A stretch of DNA of 64,000 nt, taken from Pseudomonas sp. GV085. GTDB lineage: Bacteria; Pseudomonadota; Gammaproteobacteria; Pseudomonadales; Pseudomonadaceae. Of the stretch, positions 26,861-35,911 are shown piece after piece (position 1 is the stretch's first letter; each line of letters begins with the position of its first letter). Made by a program: the position numbers and the translations under genes. The notes below the pieces were generated by a model. That model made no database searches, was not told where the DNA came from, and saw nothing but the letters and a program-made list of their open reading frames with translations. The stretch spans positions 124,001-188,000 of the forward strand of contig NZ_QAOV01000001.1 in the NCBI RefSeq assembly GCF_003050925.1, read 5' to 3'.

Positions 26861-28342
26861 TCAGAAGCGCCAGATCACATCGACGAACGCACGGTGCATG
26901 TACGAATCGACTTCCTTGCCGTACGCATCGCCCGGCTTGAACACGCCGCCACGGAAGCGCACCAGGGCCGAAGGCTCATCGATCGCCTGACTCATCGACG
27001 CGGGCAACAAGCCTTGCTTGAAGTACTTGGTGACCACCAGGTCCATTTCCTGACCGAGGTCTTTCTCGCCATCGTTCAGCGGCAGCGAAGTGCTGGAGAG
27101 GATCGCGCCGGTGACGTCGTCGGTGTTGTTCTGGACGGCGTTGATGCCATTGCTGCCGACCGGCTTGTTGCCGTCGACGCGCCAGAACTTGTGGTAGATC
27201 AGGCTGGCGTCGTATTCGTCGTTGAGCATCCACGAACCGAACAGGGTGGCGCTCTGCATGTTGTTCATTTCGCCACGGAAGGCCTCGCCGAAACGGTGTA
27301 CCCGCGAGCGGGTGCCGGTGTAGTTCGAGCGGTTGCTTTCCAGGCCGTTCTGTTCGTACTCGGCGCTGGCGCGGGCGTAGGCGGCACCGACTTGCCATTG
27401 CGGATCGAGGCGCAAACGCACGCCGAGATCGGTAGCCCAGCCATTGAGGTTTTCACCGCGCTTGGCTTCAGCCGGCGGCGTGCCATCGGCGTTCAGCGGG
27501 TTGACCTTGTCGATGTCGCCGCTCATACCGGTGATGCTGCCCCAGTAATTGACCGTGTTGGTATTGCGCCAGTTGTAGGCGTCGCTGTCGGCGGTGAGGC
27601 CGAGCCAGCTGATGTCGCCGTTCTGTTTTTTGTCCAGCGAATCCGTCGGCACACCCGGCTCCGGGAAGTCGAGCTTGCCGTTGTCGTGGGTGTGATGACC
27701 GCGAATGCCGACCCAGTTGCCCGGGGTCCACTGGTACGCGGCATCGGCGTAGGCGTGCAGGCGATCCTTGTCTTGCGGCGACAGCTCCTTGAGGTCGGTG
27801 CGGTACTCGCTGAAGCGTTCGGCGATACCGACGTTGGCGCGTAGCAAGGTGGTGTCGAAGGTCCAGTTCAGGGCTTCGATGTTGGTGTCGCGCCATTGAC
27901 CGTCGTCGTTGCGCAGGCGCTGGCGACCGAGTTTCAGGATCTCGCCGGGGTAGGGCGTGAAGCCGCTGTAGCCGACCCAGAATTCGCGCATGGCCAGGTA
28001 GTTTTTCTTGGTCTCGCGATCACCGTTGTCGGTGTTCTCGGCGCCATCGGATTGTTGCAGGGTGTCGGTCTCGATGATGTCGGTGGACGTCACCGCCTGA
28101 CCCATGGCGTAGGCGCTCCACGCGCCGCTTTCACCATAGACCCACGGACGCAGGTCCAGGCCGACACCATTGACATCGCCGCCGGGAGCGGTGCCGAGGT
28201 CGCGGTCGTCTTCGGACTGGCCGGTGATTTTCACGTCCAGGCCGAAGTTCTTGGTTTCAGTCATCGCAGCGAGCGTCGGGCAAGACCAGATCAGCGCGAA
28301 TGTCAGGCCGATGCCGGCCTTCATGAATGGATTCAACTTCAT
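26861..28342 (-). CDS. algE: Alginate export outer-membrane porin AlgE
   Basis: 493-residue outer-membrane beta-barrel that exports alginate. The signal peptide is [19 protein letters not shown] with cleavage near residue 25-28. Alternating aromatic strands run to the C-terminal phenylalanine (VDVIWRF), the usual signal for barrel assembly. Basic residues typical of the selectivity pore lie throughout ([13 protein letters not shown]). The start ATG overlaps the algK stop (ATGA), giving translational coupling. Confidence 0.97.
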   Translation of the reverse strand: MKLNPFMKAGIGLTFALIWSCPTLAAMTETKNFGLDVKITGQSEDDRDLGTAPGGDVNGVGLDLRPWVYGESGAWSAYAMGQAVTSTDIIETDTLQQSDGAENTDNGDRETKKNYLAMREFWVGYSGFTPYPGEILKLGRQRLRNDDGQWRDTNIEALNWTFDTTLLRANVGIAERFSEYRTDLKELSPQDKDRLHAYADAAYQWTPGNWVGIRGHHTHDNGKLDFPEPGVPTDSLDKKQNGDISWLGLTADSDAYNWRNTNTVNYWGSITGMSGDIDKVNPLNADGTPPAEAKRGENLNGWATDLGVRLRLDPQWQVGAAYARASAEYEQNGLESNRSNYTGTRSRVHRFGEAFRGEMNNMQSATLFGSWMLNDEYDASLIYHKFWRVDGNKPVGSNGINAVQNNTDDVTGAILSSTSLPLNDGEKDLGQEMDLVVTKYFKQGLLPASMSQAIDEPSALVRFRGGVFKPGDAYGKEVDSYMHRAFVDVIWRF

Positions 28343-29841
28343 TGGGATTCCTCGCTGACTTCTTCTTGCAGGGTGTGCAGTTCCGGCGTGTTCGGGCTCA
28401 GGGCACCGCGCACGGCCTGTTCTTGTTTCAACAGGCGCTGGGCTTCGGCCAACCGGTCGGGCGGCAATTGCGTTTGGATTGTTTGCGCAAGCTCGGTGGC
28501 TTGCGGGGTGTTCTGGGCCAGGGCCAATTGGCTGAAGACGTAGGCGTTCAGCGGATCAGGCTTGGTGCCCTTGCCTTGGGAAAACAGTTGGGCGATGGCG
28601 AAGTCGGCGCTGTTCTGGCCGTTGCGCGCAGCGGTCAACAGATGGTCGAGGGCCTTCTGCGGATAGACCTTGCCCAGGTAGCCACGGCGATAGATCTGGC
28701 CGAGGTAGTAATCGGCAGCGACTTCGCGGCCGACGGCTTTCTGGAAATGCTCTTCGGCGACCTTGGCGTCGGCCGGCACCAGTTTGCCTTCGAAGTAGAG
28801 CTTGCCCAGCAACAGTTCGGCGCGGGGCTGGTCGGCGGCGCGGCCGTTGTCCAGGTACTTCATCATCTGGTCGACGTCGCCCAGTTCCGGGAAGTCGTAG
28901 AGCAGTTGCGCGAGGCTGACCCACGACGCCGGGTAGCCCGGTGCGATCGGTTCGAGCAGCGACTGTGCGGTTTTCTCGTCGGTCTTGCCCAGGGACGCAT
29001 CGGCGAGCACGCGGGCGACGCTGTCGACGCGCTGCGCCGAAACGGTGCCTTGGGCGTGCGCCGCTTGCATCTGCTTGATCAGCTCGGCCTGTTGCTCTGG
29101 CTTGGCCTGTTTCTGATAGACCGTGGCCAGCTCGACGTAGCAGATGTCGCTGGTGTTGAGTGCGGCCTTGCAGATTTTTTCCACGTCATCCAGATGCTGG
29201 TCGTAGGTGCCCTGGGTGCGATAGAGCAGCACCTGCGCCAGACCGGCTTCCGGTTTGTTCTCGGCACGCCATTGGCTGATCTGCTGTTGCGCATTCACGT
29301 TGGGGAAGCTGTGCGGGTATTGCAGGTACAGCATCGCCAGCGGGATCAGCGTGTTGCCTTCGCCTGCGGCGGCGGCTTTTTTCAGCAGGGTTTCAGCTTC
29401 GTGTTGTTCCGCTTCGGTGGAACCGGGCTTGGCCACCAGCAGTCGGCCGAGGCGAGCCTGGGCGCGCGGCGAAACGCTGGCCGCGGCGCGGTAAGTCGCC
29501 TCGGCCTGTTTCATCTGCGCCGGGTCACGGCTGTCGACCTGGATATCGGCCAGGCCGACCTGCGCTTCGCTGTAGCCCAGGTCGGCCAGCTGCCGGTAGT
29601 TCTGCGCGGCGGTGGCGGTATCGCCACGTTTGAGCGCTTCGTTGGCCAGGCGCTGGTCGGGCAGGCCGGCGCAACCGGCCAGGCTCACCGCCAATGCCAC
29701 TGCACACAGTGTTCCCATGTAGGAGTGAGCCTGCTCGCGATGCAGGCAACTCGGTACATCAGACAGACCGCGCTGATCCCATCGCGAGCAGGCTCGCTCC
29801 CACAGGGATGGCGGTGTGTTCGAGATTTTTGTGATAGTCAC
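28339..29841 (-). CDS. algK: Alginate biosynthesis TPR lipoprotein AlgK (5' end altered by REP pair)
   Basis: Outer-membrane lipoprotein with TPR/Sel1-like repeats that localises AlgE and binds AlgX. Repeats run from [20 protein letters not shown] to [21 protein letters not shown]. The lipobox is LAVSLAGC. The start is uncertain. The GTG at 29841 has GAGGA seven nt upstream, whereas the ATG at 29847 has the same GAGGA only one nt away. An internal ATG at 29718 ([16 protein letters not shown]) lacks both a clear Shine-Dalgarno site and the positive charges normal in a signal peptide. Between 29841 and 29718 the reading frame runs straight through a REP pair (WERACSRWD ... HREQAHSY), so about 40 residues of REP-derived and neighbouring sequence precede the signal core. 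Total 500 residues from the GTG. Confidence 0.93.
   Translation of the reverse strand: MTITKISNTPPSLWERACSRWDQRGLSDVPSCLHREQAHSYMGTLCAVALAVSLAGCAGLPDQRLANEALKRGDTATAAQNYRQLADLGYSEAQVGLADIQVDSRDPAQMKQAEATYRAAASVSPRAQARLGRLLVAKPGSTEAEQHEAETLLKKAAAAGEGNTLIPLAMLYLQYPHSFPNVNAQQQISQWRAENKPEAGLAQVLLYRTQGTYDQHLDDVEKICKAALNTSDICYVELATVYQKQAKPEQQAELIKQMQAAHAQGTVSAQRVDSVARVLADASLGKTDEKTAQSLLEPIAPGYPASWVSLAQLLYDFPELGDVDQMMKYLDNGRAADQPRAELLLGKLYFEGKLVPADAKVAEEHFQKAVGREVAADYYLGQIYRRGYLGKVYPQKALDHLLTAARNGQNSADFAIAQLFSQGKGTKPDPLNAYVFSQLALAQNTPQATELAQTIQTQLPPDRLAEAQRLLKQEQAVRGALSPNTPELHTLQEEVSEESQ
29719..29803. repeat. REP pair, GAGCCTGCTCGCGATG family, inside the algK 5' coding frame
   Basis: GTAGGAGTGAGCCTGCTCGCG and inverted CGCGAGCAGGCTCGCTCCCAC. 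It is translated in frame as part of the long form of AlgK and contains no stop in that frame. Its position next to the alg44-algK junction suggests insertion at or near the start of algK. Confidence 0.9.
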
Positions 29842-29856
29842 AGGCATGTCCTCGAC

Positions 29857-31026
29857 TTAAAGACCGACAGCCATGGCTTTGTCGATCAGCCAGTTCAGGT
29901 TCGGGCCACGGTCGCTGTTGACTTCCACCGGGCGGCCGGCGAGGGAGCTGTCCAGGGTTTCGTCCGGCTGGATCAGCACGCGGATGTCCGAAGACAGATC
30001 GGCGCTTTTCAGGCTGGTGCTGCTGACGATCTTGCCGGTGCGGCTCTTGTCCTCGCCAGCGATCTGGAAGCGCACCGAAGTACCCGGGCGCACGTCGCCG
30101 AACTGGCGATAGGAGAAGCGCGCTTCAACATTGGCTTCGCTGTTACGCGGCACCAGTTGGAAGATCACGTCACCCTTGCTGGCGTACTGACCGTTGGCAA
30201 CCATTTGCTGGGCCACGGTGCAGTCGCACGGCGAGGTCAGGGTGCCGGTCATCTGCTTGCCGAACAGTTCTGCAACCTTGGCCGGGGCCAGTTGGTCTTC
30301 GTCCAGATGGCCCTTGAGCACGTCGAGCATGCTGGTGCTGAAGGTCGCCAGCGGTGCGCCCTTGGCGGCCACGCCGTCGGCTTTCACCAGGCTCTGCACG
30401 GTACCGTCGCGAGGCATGGTGATGTTCACGCCCGGCACGCTGACCAGACCGGCCTGGGCGTGGCTGACGAAGTACATGCCGTACACCGATTTGAAAACAA
30501 AGCCGAATGCAGTCAGGCCGACAACGAAGACCCCCAGGCTGAAGGTCACGGCTTTCAGGCGGCCGAACGCGGTCATGCCGTGGCCGCCGTCCTTCATCTT
30601 GCGCGCCTTGGTGAAGTTGTCGCGCTGCAGGGTCGCCAGCATTTCACCCACGCTGACGATGTCGCCAGCCAGGTGCGAAGTGATCAGGTGGCGCAGGGTC
30701 GAGATGTCCCGTGGTTCCAGGTTCTGGAACTGGCAGCCGGCGCGTCCGGTCTCGCGATCGAAGGAGCGGACCTGCAATTCGACGTCAATGGCCAGGCCGA
30801 GGTTGTCGATGAGGAATTGCAGGCGGGCCTTGTACACGTCACCGATCTTCAGCGGCAATTGACCGGCGTTGAACGCCAGGCCACCGGCGGACAGGTCGAT
30901 CACCCGGGCTTCGACCGGTGTCCGGTCGGGGCCGAAGAAACGCAGCTTGGCCGGGATTTTCACGCGGGCGTGTTGGCGCTGGGCTTCGGATTCATGCACT
31001 ACGTTGGCGTTGACGGCGGTATTCAT
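29857..31026 (-). CDS. alg44: Alginate polymerase co-factor Alg44 (PilZ c-di-GMP receptor)
   Basis: 389 residues. The N-terminal cytoplasmic PilZ domain binds cyclic di-GMP and activates Alg8. Key residues R17 and R21 (QRQHARVK) and D44-x-S46 with the following glycines (IDLSAGG) fall at the same numbers as in P. aeruginosa Alg44. One membrane helix lies near residues 155-175 (LKAVTFSLGVFVVGLTAFGF). The periplasmic HlyD/MFP-like part follows, with lipoyl-like MPRDGTVQSLVKADGVAAKG. It sits between alg8 and algK. Confidence 0.97.
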   Translation of the reverse strand: MNTAVNANVVHESEAQRQHARVKIPAKLRFFGPDRTPVEARVIDLSAGGLAFNAGQLPLKIGDVYKARLQFLIDNLGLAIDVELQVRSFDRETGRAGCQFQNLEPRDISTLRHLITSHLAGDIVSVGEMLATLQRDNFTKARKMKDGGHGMTAFGRLKAVTFSLGVFVVGLTAFGFVFKSVYGMYFVSHAQAGLVSVPGVNITMPRDGTVQSLVKADGVAAKGAPLATFSTSMLDVLKGHLDEDQLAPAKVAELFGKQMTGTLTSPCDCTVAQQMVANGQYASKGDVIFQLVPRNSEANVEARFSYRQFGDVRPGTSVRFQIAGEDKSRTGKIVSSTSLKSADLSSDIRVLIQPDETLDSSLAGRPVEVNSDRGPNLNWLIDKAMAVGL

Positions 31027-31062
31027 AAGGGCGATTTCCTGGTTAATTCAATAAGGGGGCGG

Positions 31063-32544
31063 TCAGACCATCAACAGCAGCACGGCGACAAAAATGCTGC
31101 CGGCAGAGAAGGTCATGGTCCGAGACGACCAGGTGTTGAACCAACGTTGAAAGCTGGCGAGATCACGGGTCAGAGAAGTGGGCTGGCGAGTCCAGGACTG
31201 TTTATCGAGGCGGAAGAACACGTAGATCTTCACCAGCGCGCCGACGATCTGGTTGTAATAGAGAATCGCCGGGTAGGCCGGGCCGATCCGGTGTCCGGAG
31301 CACGACAGCAACAAGGTCAGGATGAACCGGGTGATGCCGATCCACAGCAGGTACACCAGGATGAACGCGGTGCCGTACTTGAAGCTGGCGATCAACGCCA
31401 CGGTCAGGCCCAGCAGCGAGGTCCACATCGACACGCGCTGGTCGAACAGCACCACCGAAGTGAACACGCCGAGGCGTTTGATCCCCAGGCCCAGGGCGCG
31501 GGAATTCTGCCGCAGGTTGTTGCCGTACCAGCGGAACATCAGTTTGCGGCTGGCCTTGATGAAGCTCTTTTCCGGCGGGTGTTCAACGGTGTTGATCGCC
31601 GCGTCCGGCACGTAGAACGTGTCGTAGCCCAGGCGCATCAGGCTGAACCAGCTCGACTTGTCATCGCCGGTAAGGAACTTGAAGCGACCCAGGCGCCAGT
31701 GTTGCAGCGAGTCGCTTTCCACGTCGGCGATGAACTCCGGGTTGGTGACCACGGTGGCGCGGAACACCGACATGCGGCCAGTCATGGTCAGCACGCGCTT
31801 GGACAAGGCCATGGAGCACATGTTGATGTGGCGCTGGGCGAAACGCAGCTTGTGCCATTCGCTCATGATGTAGCCGCCACGCACTTCGCAGAATTCGTTG
31901 GTGGTCAGGCCACCGACGTTGCCGAACATCTGGAACCACGGCACGGTCTTGAGCACCACGCCTTCGGCCAGCACGGTGTCGCCATCGATCACCGCGACCA
32001 CGGCGCGATCATCCGGCAGGTGCCGGGAGATGGCGCGGAAGCCGTAGGCCAGGCCATCGCGTTTGCCGGTGCCGGGAATGCGCACGAAGTCGAGTTTGAC
32101 CCGGGACGGCGGATTCATCCGGCTCCACAAGCTTTTCACCAGCAGCTCATCGGACATTTCCACGATGGAGCAGACCACGGTGGTCGGCAGGCCGCAGTCG
32201 ATGGCTTCGCGGATTACCGAGCTGTAGACCTGTGCAGTGGTCAGGGCGTCGATGCGGAAACTGGTGACCATCAGGAACACATGGGACGGGTCAGCCGCCT
32301 TGCCCAGCTTGCGCACTTTGCGTCGCAGGTAGGGGTAGACGATGTACAGAAAGATCATGCCGCGCACAAAGTGCGTGGCACCCATCGAATAGCGCCAGAT
32401 ACCCACGGCGCCAATCAGGAAAATGAAGTCCTTCGACTCGGAGTCGAACGTGGACACGGGCAACGCCATGGCGAGGCCCATCAGTAAACTCAGGTAGAAC
32501 AGCCAACCGGCGGCCTGGAGTAGGCCGTGTTTTAGCCTGTGCAT
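31063..32544 (-). CDS. alg8: Mannuronan synthase, glycosyltransferase family 2, Alg8
   Basis: 493 residues from [14 protein letters not shown], which fits the Alg8 N-terminus as I remember it and has GGA eight nt upstream; an ATG three codons earlier (32553) is possible. It is the inner-membrane polymerase using GDP-mannuronate. There are N-terminal membrane helices, then a cytoplasmic GT-2 domain with [11 protein letters not shown] (DxD at 187/189). C-terminal helices follow ([23 protein letters not shown], and a final helix). It requires Alg44 with c-di-GMP. Separated from algD by about 200 bp containing a REP pair. Confidence 0.97.
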   Translation of the reverse strand: MHRLKHGLLQAAGWLFYLSLLMGLAMALPVSTFDSESKDFIFLIGAVGIWRYSMGATHFVRGMIFLYIVYPYLRRKVRKLGKAADPSHVFLMVTSFRIDALTTAQVYSSVIREAIDCGLPTTVVCSIVEMSDELLVKSLWSRMNPPSRVKLDFVRIPGTGKRDGLAYGFRAISRHLPDDRAVVAVIDGDTVLAEGVVLKTVPWFQMFGNVGGLTTNEFCEVRGGYIMSEWHKLRFAQRHINMCSMALSKRVLTMTGRMSVFRATVVTNPEFIADVESDSLQHWRLGRFKFLTGDDKSSWFSLMRLGYDTFYVPDAAINTVEHPPEKSFIKASRKLMFRWYGNNLRQNSRALGLGIKRLGVFTSVVLFDQRVSMWTSLLGLTVALIASFKYGTAFILVYLLWIGITRFILTLLLSCSGHRIGPAYPAILYYNQIVGALVKIYVFFRLDKQSWTRQPTSLTRDLASFQRWFNTWSSRTMTFSAGSIFVAVLLLMV

Positions 32545-32651
32545 AATCTGCATCCGTCTCGATCTCGGGCGAGCCTTTGGGGTGGCCCGATGGGGTTAAG
32601 GCAGGCCTGTGAAAACTGGCGGCACCCGCTCTGGATGACGCCAGAATCCCT

Positions 32652-32734
32652 GTAGGAGCTGGCGAAGCCTGCGATCTTTTGATCTTCAGCAATCACGCCG
32701 GCGCCAAAAGATCGCAGCCTGCGGCAGCTCCTAC
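32652..32734. repeat. REP pair, GCTGCGATCTTTTGATC family, in algD-alg8 junction
   Basis: GTAGGAGCTGGCGAAGCCTGC and GGCAGCTCCTAC flank GATCTTTTGATC / CCAAAAGATCGC. It lies inside the alginate operon directly after algD, where it could block exonuclease or reduce read-through. Confidence 0.88.
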
Positions 32735-32744
32735 AGATACCGCG

Positions 32745-34061
32745 TTACCAGCAGATACCTTCAGCCCGGCTATTCGTGCTGGTGGCCTTGGACATGAAAC
32801 CAACCAGGTCGATCACTTGCTTGCCGTGTGGAACGTCCTGCACCAGGGCGCGGAACTTCTCGTCACGGTTACCGAGGATGATCACGTCGGAGTTGTTGAT
32901 CACCGCGTCGAAATCGGAGTTCAGCAAGGACGAGACGTGAGGGATCTTCGACTCGATGTAGTCCTTGTTCGCGCCGTGAACGCGGGCGTACTCGACGTTG
33001 CTGTCGTAGATGCTCAGGTCATAGCCTTTGCCGATCAGCATTTCCGCCAGGTCAACCAGCGGGCTTTCACGCAGGTCGTCGGTGCCGGCCTTGAAGCTCA
33101 GGCCCAGCAGGGCGACTTTGCGTTTGTCGTGGCTGGAAACGATGTCGAAAGCGTTCTGCACCTGGGATTCGTTGCTGCGCATCAGCGAGTTGAGCAGCGG
33201 CGCTTCCACGTCCAGGGAACCGGCGCGGTAGGTCAGGGCACGCACGTCTTTTGGCAGGCACGAGCCACCGAAGGCGAAGCCCGGGCGCATGTAGTACTGG
33301 GACAGGTTGAGGGTCTTGTCCTGACAGACCACGTCCATCACTTCGCGACCGTCGACGCCGACCGCCTTGGCGATGTTGCCGATCTCGTTGGCGAAGGTGA
33401 CCTTGGTGGCGTGCCACACGTTGCAGGTGTACTTGATCATCTCGGCGACGGCGATGTCCTTGCGGATGATCGGTGCGTCGAGCTCTTCGTACAGCGATTG
33501 CAGAACGTCGCCGGAAGCCTTGTCGAATTCGCCGATGACGGTCATTGGCGGCTGGTCGTAGTCGGCGATGGCGGTGCTTTCGCGCAGGAACTCAGGGTTC
33601 ACGGCTACGCCGAAATCAACGCCGGCCTTCTTGCCGGAGCAGTCTTCGAGAATCGGGATGACCACGTTGGCCACGGTGCCCGGCAGCACGGTGCTGCGCA
33701 CGACGATGGTGTGGCGGGTGGTCTTGTCACGCAGGACAAAACCGATTTCGCGGCACACTGCCTCGATGTAGTTCAGTTCCAGATCGCCGTTCTTCTTGCT
33801 CGGCGTGCCCACGCAGATCATCGACAGGTCGGTGTCGCGAATCGCCTCGGCGAAGTTGGTGGTGCCACGCAGACGACCCGTCTGGATGCCCTGTGCCAGA
33901 AGTTCGCCCAAGCCTGGTTCAACGATCGGCGATTTGCCGGCATTGATCATATCGATCTTGTCTTTGGCCACATCGACGCCAACGACGTCATGGCCCCGTG
34001 CAGACAGGCAACCGGCACATACCGCGCCGACGTAACCCAAACCAAAAATGCTGATGCGCAT
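32745..34061 (-). CDS. algD: GDP-mannose 6-dehydrogenase AlgD
   Basis: 438-residue cytoplasmic NAD-dependent enzyme that oxidises GDP-mannose to GDP-mannuronate, the committing step of alginate synthesis. The N-terminal Rossmann motif is GLGYVGAVCAG. The catalytic cysteine C268 lies in GFAFGGSCLPKDV, the same number as in P. aeruginosa. The C-terminal UDP-binding-type domain starts near KVALLGLSFKAGTDDLRESP. First gene of the twelve-gene operon and therefore the main target of alginate regulation. Confidence 0.98.
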   Translation of the reverse strand: MRISIFGLGYVGAVCAGCLSARGHDVVGVDVAKDKIDMINAGKSPIVEPGLGELLAQGIQTGRLRGTTNFAEAIRDTDLSMICVGTPSKKNGDLELNYIEAVCREIGFVLRDKTTRHTIVVRSTVLPGTVANVVIPILEDCSGKKAGVDFGVAVNPEFLRESTAIADYDQPPMTVIGEFDKASGDVLQSLYEELDAPIIRKDIAVAEMIKYTCNVWHATKVTFANEIGNIAKAVGVDGREVMDVVCQDKTLNLSQYYMRPGFAFGGSCLPKDVRALTYRAGSLDVEAPLLNSLMRSNESQVQNAFDIVSSHDKRKVALLGLSFKAGTDDLRESPLVDLAEMLIGKGYDLSIYDSNVEYARVHGANKDYIESKIPHVSSLLNSDFDAVINNSDVIILGNRDEKFRALVQDVPHGKQVIDLVGFMSKATSTNSRAEGICW

Positions 34062-34887
34062 CGCAATTACCTCTCTGTTATCAAGCCTGTAAACATCAAG
34101 CCATTAGATGGCCGGAGTTAATGGTGTTCAGCGTGTTTTAGTGCACTCGCAAGTGTGCCTTACAGGCACAACGATGCCCTGTGCTGGCATATAAGTTACG
34201 AGTGTCTAAATAAATGCACTCAAGGTGTGCGCAACTAGGCCTTGTTGTTATGATTTGCCCTGTTATGCAGCCGATCCTCCTGTCGGAAGGATGCAGGTGC
34301 AACGGCCTTGCACGCTTGATGTCAGGCCGAAAGCCCGTGGATCAAGCGGTTGGGTGCTCGGGTGAGCACGTTTATAGGGGCGCTGCCGTGGCCTTGTAGG
34401 GGATAGTCATACCGCGTTATCTCCTGTCCGATTGCTGTTGTCCAAATCAGTGATTATTCAGCGCAAGTTAGTGTTTCAACTTCGCTACATGAATCGCTTA
34501 TCTGCGTAAGTTATCTCGTACACGTTCGGCGAGAATCGTTACCGGTGGTATGAGCGGCGCGTTTGGACATAGTTCCAGTCCGCTCATCGTGAAATCTGAA
34601 ATTTCTTGAAATACTGAGAGAGATGGCACTGCTCTCAAATTGATAGCACTTGCCGTTTCGCCCTTTATATATAGGCGGATCATCGGGCGGGATATTTTTT
34701 TGCCACTACTGTTAAAAAAAGTCAGTGCCACTACGCAAAAAAATGTTCGAAGTCGAGTGAAACTAAAGTTAGAAAATTGGTCGATGTATTTTTGACGCCA
34801 TAAAAATGGCTAAAAGGTGGGGAAGGTTGAAGTGAATCAAGGGTCGGCGCACGAGGGGATGTGGAGGTCGTGCGCCGACTGGATGCA
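34062..34887. promoter_or_regulatory. Gene-poor region upstream of algD (algD control region)
   Basis: 826 bp, AT-richer than its surroundings, with no convincing gene. Hairpins are TGTGCCT-TAC-AGGCACA (34154-34170) and GTGCTC-GGGT-GAGCAC (34354-34369). On the minus strand, TAACTT, a one-base variant of the AlgU -35 GAACTT, occurs at 34193-34198, 34465-34470 and 34508-34513, but none has a good AlgU -10 at the right distance. A 12-codon frame (MTIPYKATAAPL, 34410-34372) has AGGAG upstream. Long upstream control regions and leaders are known for algD in P. aeruginosa. Confidence 0.6.
34843..34879 (-). terminator. Strong hairpin downstream of yaaA
   Basis: Perfect 12-bp inverted repeat GTCGGCGCACGA / TCGTGCGCCGAC with a 13-nt loop, starting 9 nt after the yaaA stop. 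No long T-run follows, so it may act as an mRNA end stabiliser or a rho-assisted terminator. Confidence 0.6.
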
Positions 34888-35667
34888 TCACTCTGGTGCG
34901 TGATCGCGCAGAAACACCAGATTGTCCGGTTTGGATTGTTCGGCGCTGTAGCGATAGCCTTGAACGTCGAACTGCTTGAGGGTGGCCGGGTCATTGATGC
35001 GTTCATCGATGACGAAGCGACTCATCAAACCGCGGGCCTTTTTTGCGTAGAAGCTGATGATCTTGTACTGGCCGTTCTTCAGGTCTTTGAATTCGGTATT
35101 GATGATGCGCGCGTTCAAGTCGTTGCGCTTGACCGCCGAGAAGTACTCGTTGGACGCCAGGTTGAGCAGCACGTCATCGCCTTGATCGACCAGGGCTTCG
35201 TTCAGCCATTCGCTGATGCGCGTGCCCCAGAAGGCATACAGATCCTTGCCCCGGGCGTTGGCCAGCCTGGTGCCCATTTCCAGGCGATAGGGTTGCATCA
35301 GGTCCAGCGGACGCAGCAGGCCGTAGAGGCCCGAGAGCATGCGCAGGTGTTTTTGGGCGTAATCGAAATCGGCTTCGCTGAGGGTTTGCGCATTCATGCC
35401 GGTGTACACATCGCCCTTGAAGGCCAGCAGCGCCTGCTTGGCGTTTTCCGGGGTGAACGCGGGCGTCCAGCTGCCGAAACGCGCGGCGTTGAGCCCGCCG
35501 ATCTTGTCGGAAACGTGCATCAACTCGCTGATCTGCGCCGGGGACAGCTCACGCAATTGCAGGATCAACTCCTGAGAGTGGTCGAGGTACTGCGGCTGGG
35601 TGAAGCGCTGGGTCGCCGGCGGTGTTTCATAGTCGAGGGTCTTGGCGGGTGAAATCACCATCAGCAT
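34888..35667 (-). CDS. yaaA: Peroxide stress protein YaaA (UPF0246/DUF328)
   Basis: 259 residues, the same length as E. coli YaaA (258). Start [14 protein letters not shown] follows AAAGGAG by eight nt. Conserved blocks seen are [60 protein letters not shown] and [17 protein letters not shown]. In E. coli it lowers free iron under hydrogen-peroxide stress and binds DNA. Monocistronic here, with a strong hairpin after the stop. Confidence 0.95.
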   Translation of the reverse strand: MLMVISPAKTLDYETPPATQRFTQPQYLDHSQELILQLRELSPAQISELMHVSDKIGGLNAARFGSWTPAFTPENAKQALLAFKGDVYTGMNAQTLSEADFDYAQKHLRMLSGLYGLLRPLDLMQPYRLEMGTRLANARGKDLYAFWGTRISEWLNEALVDQGDDVLLNLASNEYFSAVKRNDLNARIINTEFKDLKNGQYKIISFYAKKARGLMSRFVIDERINDPATLKQFDVQGYRYSAEQSKPDNLVFLRDHAPE

Positions 35668-35762
35668 GAAGTCGTCTCCTTTAATCGTGGCGGCGATTCT
35701 AGGGGGTTGTCGGTGTTGACTCCAGCTATGAGCGTGATAGGTGATCGGTGGTGTCATGGGGC

Positions 35763-35867
35763 AAGATCGCAGCCTCGCTTCGCTCGACAGCTCCTACGGG
35801 ACCGGGTTGGCTCAAAAATGGAACCGGATCGCGTAGGCGCTGCCGTAGGCTGCGATCTTTTGATCTT
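35763..35867. repeat. REP pair, GCTGCGATCTTTTGATC family (diverged)
   Basis: GATCGCAGCCTCGCTTCGCTC ... CAGCTCCTAC on one side and GCTGCCGTAGGCTGCGATC ... TTTTGATCTT on the other, inverted and partly degenerate. It sits between the divergent yaaA and deacetylase-like genes and so lies in both upstream regions. Confidence 0.75.
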
Positions 35868-35911
35868 CCCGGGATATAGTGCCGCGCGGGTTTTGTTACG
35901 GAGACATCCCA

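Noticed and set aside
28327..32487. Open frame of 1,386 codons on the plus strand
   Set aside because: It runs antisense through algK, alg44 and alg8. Its predicted protein has no recognisable domain and is rich in His, Gln, Arg and Val, typical of antisense frames in high-GC genes.
34441..34470. AlgU-type promoter at TAACTT (minus strand) upstream of algD
   Set aside because: The -35-like box has no TCTGA-like -10 at 16-17 nt, so the site could not be supported as a specific promoter.
34498..34731. 77-codon minus-strand frame upstream of algD
   Set aside because: GTG start without a Shine-Dalgarno site, preceded by A/T tracts; no recognisable motif. Treated as non-coding control region.
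34731..35006. 91-codon minus-strand frame
   Set aside because: Overlaps the yaaA 3' end in another frame and has low-complexity composition.
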